Assembly (NCBI RefSeq): GCF_036898825.1
Contig: NZ_JARUND010000001.1
Location: forward strand, 4,650,001 to 4,714,000
Reading direction: 5' to 3'
DNA: 64,000 nucleotides
Origin: Streptomyces sp. B21-083
GTDB taxonomy: Bacteria > Actinomycetota > Actinomycetes > Streptomycetales > Streptomycetaceae
Shown piece after piece: positions 57,987-64,000 of the stretch. The stretch's first letter is position 1; each line of letters starts with the position of its first letter. A model generated the notes under the pieces. The model had not been told where the DNA came from. It was given only the letters and a program-made list of their open reading frames with translations, and made no database searches. Both the position numbers and the translations under genes were made by a program.

Positions 57987-60900
57987 ATGTCTACGCATCC
58001 TGCCTCCGCCCCCGGCCACGGCCCCGGCGTCAGCGCCACCGGGTCCACTCCCGGCGCCCCCGCCCTCGGCGATCTCGCCCCCCGCCTGACCGAGCTGTCC
58101 CTGCGCGACGCGCACCGGCTCGGGCGCAGGCTCGAAGGCGCGCGCAGGATCCGCAAGCCGGAAGCCCGCGCCGCCGTCCTCGCCGAGATCGAGGCGGAGG
58201 TCGCGAAGGCCGAGCTACGGATGGCCGAGCGGCGCAGCCGGGTCCCGGCGGTCAGCTACCCCGAGCAGCTGCCCGTCAGCCAGAGGAAGGACGAGATCGC
58301 CGCCGCCATCCGCGACCACCAGGTCGTCATCGTGGCCGGCGAGACGGGGTCCGGGAAGACCACCCAGATCCCCAAGATCTGCGTCGAACTCGGCCGGGGC
58401 GTACGCGGCATGATCGGGCACACACAGCCCCGTCGTATCGCCGCCCGTACGGTCGCCGAGCGGGTCGCCGAGGAGCTGGACACGCCTCTCGGTGAGGCCG
58501 TCGGCTGGAAGGTCCGGTTCACCGACCAGGTGAACCAGGACGCGACGGTCATCAAGCTGATGACGGACGGCATCCTCCTCGCCGAGATCCAGACCGACCG
58601 CGAGCTGCGCGCCTACGACACGATCATCATCGACGAGGCCCACGAGCGGTCTCTCAACATCGACTTCCTGCTCGGCTACCTCGCCCAGCTCCTCCCCCAG
58701 CGCCCGGACCTGAAGGTCGTCATCACCTCGGCGACCATCGACCCCGAGCGCTTCTCCCGGCACTTCGGGGACGCCCCGATCGTCGAGGTCAGCGGCCGTA
58801 CGTATCCCGTCGAGGTCCGCTACCGCCCGCTCCTCGAAGAGGACAGCGACGACTCCGACCGCGACCAGATCACCGCGATCTGCGACGCCGTCGAGGAACT
58901 CCAGGGCGAGGGCAAGGGCGACATCCTCGTCTTCCTCTCCGGCGAGCGCGAGATCCGCGACACGGCGGACGCGATCACCAAGAGGAACTACCGGTTCACC
59001 GAGGTCCTGCCCCTGTACGCCCGGCTCTCGCACGCCGAGCAGCACCGCGTCTTCCAGAAGCACACGGGCCGCAGGATCGTTCTGGCGACCAACGTCGCCG
59101 AGACCTCGCTCACCGTGCCGGGCATCAAGTACGTCATCGACCCCGGCTTCGCCCGTATCTCCCGCTACAGCCACCGCACCAAGGTCCAGCGGCTGCCCAT
59201 CGAGGCGATCTCCCAGGCCAGCGCCAACCAGCGCAAGGGCCGCTGCGGCCGTACGTCGGACGGTATCTGCATCCGGCTCTTCAGCGAGGACGACTTCGAG
59301 TCCCGCCCGGAGTTCACGGATGCCGAGATCCTGCGGACGAACCTCGCCTCCGTCATCCTCCAGATGACCGCCGCCGGTCTGGGCGACATCGAGAAGTTCC
59401 CCTTCATCGACCCGCCGGACCACCGCAACATCCGCGACGGCGTCCAGCTCCTCCAGGAGCTCAACGCCCTCGACCCCACCGAGAAGGACCCCCGCAGACG
59501 GCTCACCGACACCGGCCGCAAGCTCGCGCAGCTGCCCGTCGACCCCCGGCTGGCCCGGATGGTCCTGGAGGCCGACAAGAACGGCTGTGTCCGCGAGGTC
59601 ATGGTGATCGCCGCCGCGCTCTCCATCCAGGACCCGCGCGAGCGCCCCGTCGAGAAGCAGGCACAGGCCGACCAGCAGCACGCCCGCTTCAAGGACGAGA
59701 CGTCCGACTTCCTCGCCCTGCTCAACCTGTGGCGGTATGTCCGTGAGCAGCAGAAGGAGCGGGGCTCGTCGTCGTTCCGGCGGATGTGCAAGCAGGAGTA
59801 CCTGAACTTCCTGCGGATCCGCGAGTGGCAGGACATCTACACCCAACTCCGTACCGTGGCACGCCAGATGGGCATCCACCCCAACGAGGACGACGCCCCC
59901 GAGCAGAGCGTCCACGTCTCCCTCCTGGCCGGGCTCCTCTCCCACATCGGGATGAAGGACGTACCGAAGTCCACCAGCGGCACAGCCGGAGCGTCCACGA
60001 CAACCGGCGACAGCCCCCGCAACAGCTCCGGCAAGAACGAGTACGTCGGCGCCCGCAACGCCAAGTTCGCGATCTTCCCCGGCTCCGCCCTCTTCAAGAA
60101 GCCCCCGCGGTTCGTGATGTCGGCGGAACTCGTCGAGACGTCCCGCCTGTGGGCCCGCGTCAACGCCCGCATCGAGCCGGAGTGGGTCGAGCCCCTCGCC
60201 GAGCACCTCCTCAAGCGCACCTACAGCGAGCCGCACTGGGAGAAGGACCAGGCCGCGGTGATGGCGTACGAGAAGGTGACGCTGTACGGCGTACCGATCG
60301 TCGCCCAGCGGAAGGTGAACTACGGGCGTATCGACCCGGAGGCGTCCCGTGAGCTGTTCATCCGGAACGCGCTGGTCGAGGGCGACTGGCGGACGCACCA
60401 CAAGTTCTTCGCCGACAACCGCCGGCTCCTCACCGAGGTCGAGGAGCTGGAACACCGGGCCCGGCGCCGGGACATCCTGGTCGACGACGAGACGCTCTAC
60501 GACTTCTACGACGAGCGCGTCCCCGAACACGTGGTGTCCGGCGCCCACTTCGACTCCTGGTGGAAGCACAAGCGGCATGAGGAGCCCGAACTCCTCGACT
60601 TCGAGCGGGCGATGCTCATCAACGAGCGCGCCGGGGACGTCAGCAAGGACGACTATCCGGACGCCTGGCATCAGGGACCGCTCAAGTTCCGGGTGACGTA
60701 CCAGTTCGAGCCGGGCGCGGACGCCGACGGTGTGACCGTTCACGTCCCGCTCCAGGTGCTGAACCAGGTCACGGACGAGAACTTCGACTGGCAGATCCCG
60801 GGCCTGCGCGAGGAGTTGGTGACGGAGCTCATCCGCTCCCTCCCCAAGCCGATCCGCCGCCACTACGTCCCGGCCCCCAACTTCGCCAAGCGCTTCCTGG

Positions 60901-62042
60901 ACTCCTCGACGCCCCTCCAGGAGCCTCTGACGGTCACCATGGCCCGCGAGTTGAAGCGCATGGTCGGAGTCCCGTTCACCGCCGACGACTTCGACTGGGA
61001 CCGCATCCCGGACCACCTCCGGATCACCTTCCGGATCGTCGACGAGCGGCGGCGCAAGCTGGACGAGGACAAGGACCTGGAGGTCCTGCGTCTCAGGCTC
61101 AAGCCGAAGGCCCGCAAGGCCATCTCCCAGGCCGCGGCGGCTACCGCCGAGCGCGCCGGCGGTGAGTCCCTGGAGCGCACCGGCCTGACGGACTGGTCGA
61201 TCGGCACCCTGACGCCCCTCTTCGAGACACGCAGAGCCGGTCAGCCGGTCAAGGCGTACCCGGCGCTGGTCGACGACGGCGACACCGTCTCCGTACGCCT
61301 CTTCGACACCGAGGCCGAGCAGCAGCAGGCGATGTGGAAGGGCACCCGGCGGCTCATTCTGCGCAACATCCCGGTCAATCCAGCGAAGTTCGCGTCCGAG
61401 AAGTTGACGAATGTTCAGAAGCTCGCGCTGTCGGCGAATCCGCACGGTTCGATCCAGGCCCTGTTCGACGACTGCGCGATGGCCGCGGCCGACAAGCTGA
61501 TCGCCGATCTGGGGGGCCCGGCGTGGGACGAGGAGTCGCACCGGAAGCTGTACGACAAGGTGCGCGCGGAGATCGTCGACACGACGGTCCGTACGGTCAA
61601 CCAGGTGCAGCAGGTGCTGGCCGCCTGGCAGGCCTGTGAGCGCCGTCTGAAGGGCGTACGCAGCGCCGTGCTCCTCCCGAACCTGACGGACGTACGCAGG
61701 CAGCTGGACGGCCTCGTACGGCCCGGCTTCGTGACCGCGGCCGGCCTGCGTCGGCTGCCCGACCTGATGCGCTACCTCGTCGCCGTGGACCGGCGCCTGC
61801 AGCAGATGCCCACCAACGTCCAGCGGGACACCACCCGCATGGAGAAGGTGCACGAGATGCAGGACGAGTACGCGTGGCTGCTGGAGCAGCTGCCGCAGGG
61901 CCGCCCGGTGCCGTCGGCGGTGCTGGACATCCGCTGGATGATCGAGGAACTCCGCGTCAGCTACTTCGCGCACGCGCTGGGCACGGCCTACCCGGTGTCG
62001 GACAAGCGGATCGTGAAGGCGATCGACGCACAGGCTCCGTAG
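57987..62042 (+). CDS. hrpA: ATP-dependent RNA helicase HrpA (DEAH-box)
   Basis: A 1,351-aa DEAH-box helicase of the usual bacterial HrpA size. Walker A GETGSGKT is at 118-125, with TQPRRIAARTVAERV, the DEAH box IIIDEAHERSLN, motif III ITSATID, motif V TNVAETSLTVPGI and motif VI QRKGRCGRTSDG. HA2/OB and the DUF3418 C-terminal region follow. It unwinds stalled ribosome-mRNA complexes in other bacteria. ATG 57987 is used; a Pro/Gly-rich head of about 30 residues precedes the core. It is monocistronic, with a hairpin after the stop. Confidence 0.95.
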   Translation: MSTHPASAPGHGPGVSATGSTPGAPALGDLAPRLTELSLRDAHRLGRRLEGARRIRKPEARAAVLAEIEAEVAKAELRMAERRSRVPAVSYPEQLPVSQRKDEIAAAIRDHQVVIVAGETGSGKTTQIPKICVELGRGVRGMIGHTQPRRIAARTVAERVAEELDTPLGEAVGWKVRFTDQVNQDATVIKLMTDGILLAEIQTDRELRAYDTIIIDEAHERSLNIDFLLGYLAQLLPQRPDLKVVITSATIDPERFSRHFGDAPIVEVSGRTYPVEVRYRPLLEEDSDDSDRDQITAICDAVEELQGEGKGDILVFLSGEREIRDTADAITKRNYRFTEVLPLYARLSHAEQHRVFQKHTGRRIVLATNVAETSLTVPGIKYVIDPGFARISRYSHRTKVQRLPIEAISQASANQRKGRCGRTSDGICIRLFSEDDFESRPEFTDAEILRTNLASVILQMTAAGLGDIEKFPFIDPPDHRNIRDGVQLLQELNALDPTEKDPRRRLTDTGRKLAQLPVDPRLARMVLEADKNGCVREVMVIAAALSIQDPRERPVEKQAQADQQHARFKDETSDFLALLNLWRYVREQQKERGSSSFRRMCKQEYLNFLRIREWQDIYTQLRTVARQMGIHPNEDDAPEQSVHVSLLAGLLSHIGMKDVPKSTSGTAGASTTTGDSPRNSSGKNEYVGARNAKFAIFPGSALFKKPPRFVMSAELVETSRLWARVNARIEPEWVEPLAEHLLKRTYSEPHWEKDQAAVMAYEKVTLYGVPIVAQRKVNYGRIDPEASRELFIRNALVEGDWRTHHKFFADNRRLLTEVEELEHRARRRDILVDDETLYDFYDERVPEHVVSGAHFDSWWKHKRHEEPELLDFERAMLINERAGDVSKDDYPDAWHQGPLKFRVTYQFEPGADADGVTVHVPLQVLNQVTDENFDWQIPGLREELVTELIRSLPKPIRRHYVPAPNFAKRFLDSSTPLQEPLTVTMARELKRMVGVPFTADDFDWDRIPDHLRITFRIVDERRRKLDEDKDLEVLRLRLKPKARKAISQAAAATAERAGGESLERTGLTDWSIGTLTPLFETRRAGQPVKAYPALVDDGDTVSVRLFDTEAEQQQAMWKGTRRLILRNIPVNPAKFASEKLTNVQKLALSANPHGSIQALFDDCAMAAADKLIADLGGPAWDEESHRKLYDKVRAEIVDTTVRTVNQVQQVLAAWQACERRLKGVRSAVLLPNLTDVRRQLDGLVRPGFVTAAGLRRLPDLMRYLVAVDRRLQQMPTNVQRDTTRMEKVHEMQDEYAWLLEQLPQGRPVPSAVLDIRWMIEELRVSYFAHALGTAYPVSDKRIVKAIDAQAP

Positions 62043-62045
62043 AAA

Positions 62046-62080
62046 ACCCCGCAAAACGGCCACCGAAGCCGTAACGGGGT
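62046..62080 (+). terminator. Possible terminator after hrpA
   Basis: ACCCCG...ACGGC / GCCGT...CGGGGT inverted repeat, 4 bp past the hrpA stop. Confidence 0.5.
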
Positions 62081-62168
62081 CGGTACGGTGGGTGAGTTCG
62101 CTCCGGGGCTCACCCTCCTGTACAGTCTCTTTTCGCAGCACAGCGCAACATCAAGTGCCGCGAAACCT

Positions 62169-62243
62169 GGTCCTGTGGAGCAGTTTGGAGTGCTCGCCAC
62201 CCTGTCAAGGTGGAGGCCGCGGGTTCAAATCCCGTCAGGACCG
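62169..62243 (+). tRNA. tRNA-Asp (anticodon GTC), second copy
   Basis: Identical over 75 nt to the tRNA-Asp at 57239-57313. Confidence 0.93.
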
Positions 62244-62250
62244 CAGCAAA

Positions 62251-62290
62251 GAAGAAGGCCCGCATCCGGCAACGGACGCGGGCCTTCTTC
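62251..62290 (+). terminator. Terminator after second tRNA-Asp
   Basis: A 13-bp stem GAAGAAGGCCCGC with complement, 7 bp after the tRNA. Confidence 0.8.
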
Positions 62291-62320
62291 GTGCCCCCGT
62301 CAGGACCGCGAGTGATGTAC

Positions 62321-62354
62321 GAGAGGGCCCGAGTCTCATGACTCGGGCCCTCTC
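62321..62354. terminator. Second hairpin after tRNA-Asp
   Basis: GAGAGGGCCCGAGT/ACTCGGGCCCTCTC with a 6-nt loop. It could be a backup terminator ahead of the DUF6274 gene. Confidence 0.55.
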
Positions 62355-62442
62355 GCGTTGCCGCCGTATTGACGGCGCCGCCCTCCCCCGGTACCCAGAA
62401 AGCAGGGCCTTCGATGCCCTGTCCCCCTTCCGGAGGTGGCGT

Positions 62443-62631
62443 ATGGCGGCGACCGCGCGACGGCACGAGACGCGTGCTCTGCTTCGGGCACATCTGGCGG
62501 CCGCGAGCGGGTACCGGCATCTCACGGGGCACTGTCCGATCTGCCACCGGCTGGAGCGGCTCGCCATGGAGCGCTGCGACGCGGACACCGAGGCCGACGA
62601 GACACCGGGTGCCAACAGCGGTTCCCTCTAA
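62443..62631 (+). CDS. DUF6274 family protein
   Basis: A 62-aa protein conserved near bldC in Streptomyces. It has a helical N-terminus (HETRALLRAHLAAASGYRH), then a Cys-x2-Cys motif (GHCPICHRLERLAMERC) that may bind zinc. GGAGG lies 6 nt before ATG 62443. Function unknown. Confidence 0.75.
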   Translation: MAATARRHETRALLRAHLAAASGYRHLTGHCPICHRLERLAMERCDADTEADETPGANSGSL

Positions 62632-62852
62632 CACCTGTGCCGCAGCGTCAACAAGGCGCGCGGCATGTGACGGGTGTCACTGCATGAGTTTTCGAAATGT
62701 GGGTTCTTACCGGTCTCCTACAACTGGTCAATTTAATATGTGCAATTGCACCAGTCCCCGGACAGGCCCCACAGCAGATCCGACACCCCTCCCCAGAGTC
62801 CAACAAGCCCGCTCACAGCACCCCGTGCCACCCCACCCAGGGGCACAAAAAA

Positions 62853-62888
62853 AGATCGCGCTGGACCCGGCGGAGTCCAGCGCGATCT
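62853..62888 (-). terminator. Rho-independent terminator of bldC transcript
   Basis: A 14-bp stem AGATCGCGCTGGAC with complement, followed on the minus strand by TTTTTTTG. It lies about 220 bp past the bldC stop, so the bldC mRNA has a long 3' part, or a separate small RNA ends here. Confidence 0.8.
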
Positions 62889-63111
62889 CTACGACGCGCC
62901 CTTGAAGCTGTGGAACCGGTGGAACTGCGTTGGGCGTGGGGCCTGTTGGGGCAGGACCCGCGTCGCTTCGAGCGGTCAACGATCAAGCTGATGGAGCAGG
63001 TGACTCTGGTGACTCTGATGGTGCGGGTGTTGCTGGTGCTTCCGGTGTTGCCAGTCGAACGGCTCGGCCGATAGTTGGGGGACCTGCCGACACGTCCGAC
63101 TATTCAGTTGG
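62889..63111. other. Interval between bldC and its terminator
   Basis: 223 bp without a credible gene on either strand; probably the bldC 3' UTR. Confidence 0.4.
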
Positions 63112-63318
63112 TCAGGCCTCGCTGCGCTGCTGCGGAATGCCCGCAAGCAGGGCGCGGACCTCGGCCTCGCGGTAACGGCGATGTCCGCCGAGCGTGCGAA
63201 TGGACGTGAGCTTGCCGGCCTTCGCCCACCGCGTCACCGTCTTGGGGTCAACACGGAACATGGTGGCGACCTCAGCCGGGGTCAGCAGCGGCTCGGCATC
63301 AGGGGTGCGAGCGGTCAT
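63112..63318 (-). CDS. bldC: Developmental MerR-type regulator BldC
   Basis: A 68-aa protein with a single MerR-type winged HTH: LLTPAEVATMFRVDPKTVTR, WAKAGKLTSIRTLGGHRRYR. It is as far as I can recall identical to S. coelicolor BldC. BldC binds co-operatively to direct repeats and holds back sporulation. ATG 63318 follows CGAGGAGG. The upstream leader contains a GAACCGA/TCGGTTC hairpin at 63336-63355. It anchors the window as Streptomyces core chromosome. Confidence 0.96.
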   Translation of the reverse strand: MTARTPDAEPLLTPAEVATMFRVDPKTVTRWAKAGKLTSIRTLGGHRRYREAEVRALLAGIPQQRSEA

Positions 63319-63830
63319 GAGCGGCCTCCTCGGGAGAACCGAACCTTCTCGGTTCATTCCTCTAAATTCTGCACCTTGACCCGCGTTGCCCGAAATGGCG
63401 GATGCGGGTCGAGTCGGTTATAGGACGAACGGCTTGTCCTCGGCACTACAACTACACCATCTGTCCAACCGCGTAGGCCAAACCGACGGAATTGCCCTCC
63501 CAGGCGGCCATCAGCGACGGAAGCCGATGGACCATGCCATAGCGGACAGTCACGCCACTGTGACGATCAGTCACAGTGGCGATCGGGAGTCACGAGACCC
63601 CCCATAGCGTGCAATGCTGAGATTCCACCCAAAGCTGGGCAGATAGAGCCTCCCCCGGACTCCTTGTCCTATTTTGGCACGAGGAGGGGCAAGGAAGGCA
63701 AGCCACCTGTACGTGCGGTCCGTCACGCTTGACACAAACGCCCGGATCGGGACCTACGTCCCACGGCAGCCCCAAGAGCGTCCCACAGAAATGGAACTCA
63801 CGTTCCAGGGAGTCTTTTTTTGACGAACTG
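63319..63830. other. bldC upstream region
   Basis: About 510 bp without a gene. It holds the bldC leader with the GAACCGA/TCGGTTC inverted repeat, presumably the bldC promoter, and the 3' flank of the next leftward gene with a TTTTTTT tract at about 63815-63821. Confidence 0.45.
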
Positions 63831-64000
63831 TCAGTTCGCCGACCTCCGGTCCCGCACCGACTGCCACCGCTCCACGAGCCGCCCGTACGCCTCCCCGGCC
63901 GCCTCGCCGTCCCCGTCGCGCAGCGCCTCGATCCCGGCGGCCACGTCCGCCGCCGAGTGGTCGCCGGCCAGATCACCGGCCGGCAGCACATGCACCAGCC
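63831..64000 (-). CDS. Hypothetical protein, C-terminal fragment (5' beyond window)
   Basis: 56 codons to the stop at 63831 (LVHVLPAGDLAGDHSAADVA, GEAYGRLVERWQSVRDRRSA). It has good codon bias and is helical; the N-terminus lies outside the window. No family can be named from this piece. Confidence 0.55.
   Translation of the reverse strand, partial: LVHVLPAGDLAGDHSAADVAAGIEALRDGDGEAAGEAYGRLVERWQSVRDRRSAN

Noticed and set aside
58215..62141. 1,308-codon minus-strand frame opposite hrpA
   Set aside because: Shadow of the high-GC hrpA gene; no recognisable domain.
63420..63600. Possible tRNA before bldC
   Set aside because: No acceptor stem or T-arm can be formed from the sequence.

Overview
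The window is chromosomal DNA of a high-GC actinomycete, almost certainly a Streptomyces. Evidence: very GC-biased third codon positions, frequent GTG starts and apparently leaderless genes, the 68-residue developmental regulator BldC at 63.2 kb, and families typical of the genus (SCO5918-type, DUF6274, DUF3618/DUF4235, STAS-ANTAR, TPR-type regulators). Most of it is core chromosome. One clear genomic island occupies about 19.05-37.35 kb, and a second, weaker candidate block lies between tRNA-Glu and tRNA-Asp (48.7-57.2 kb).

Left core (0-19 kb): end of a TPR regulator, L-2-hydroxyglutarate oxidase, TrmB, a PrsW-type intramembrane protease, and a secreted M23 peptidase behind a c-di-AMP (ydaO-type) riboswitch. 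Next come initiator tRNA-fMet and a MarR-controlled flavin/pterin-type cluster: a fusion with the RibD domains in reversed order, the MarR regulator, and GTP cyclohydrolase II, with matching palindromes in the promoters. A YihY/BrkB membrane protein and the holin-DUF3618-DUF4235 trio follow. Two cold-shock genes and a cold-type DEAD-box helicase sit with an SCO5918-type gene. A GntR/UTRA regulator with twin palindromic operators faces a chain of tiny overlapping ORFs.

Island (19.05-37.35 kb): bounded by a 48-bp direct repeat of the 3' part of tRNA-Lys(TTT). The intact tRNA is at the right end. Cargo: a 285-aa unknown protein, a TIGR02391 protein, an unknown protein coupled to an XRE-ImmA/IrrE metallopeptidase, a Nudix hydrolase, and an XRE/TPR regulator facing a four-gene cassette (unknown, APH-like kinase with altered catalytic residues, SAM methyltransferase, HAD phosphatase). 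Then come an XRE regulator, a tyrosine integrase split into two overlapping frames, a PIN-like candidate nuclease, and a two-gene operon whose second gene is cut by an IS3-family element (target duplication and reading frame reconstructable). An IS5-family element is also present. No replication or FtsK-type transfer gene is seen, so the island looks non-self-transmissible or decayed.

Right core (37.4-64 kb): APC permease, secreted FG-GAP repeat protein, a second DEAD-box helicase with an RGG-type repetitive tail, a lipoprotein-like gene, a minimal zincin fused in frame to a TnpB remnant, a membrane metallophosphoesterase, tRNA-Glu, and a membrane-bound molybdenum formate dehydrogenase operon (fdhA-fdhB-nrfD type). 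A second TnpB remnant, a winged-helix regulator, a STAS-ANTAR protein, CsbD, tRNA-Asp, a parS-like site, tRNA-Phe, HrpA helicase, a second identical tRNA-Asp, DUF6274 and bldC follow.

Likely points of novelty are the island's unknown operons, the split integrase, the MarR operator set around the reversed RibD/RibA pair, and the nested mini-ORFs behind the GntR palindromes. All functional statements rest on reading motifs; no database search was possible.
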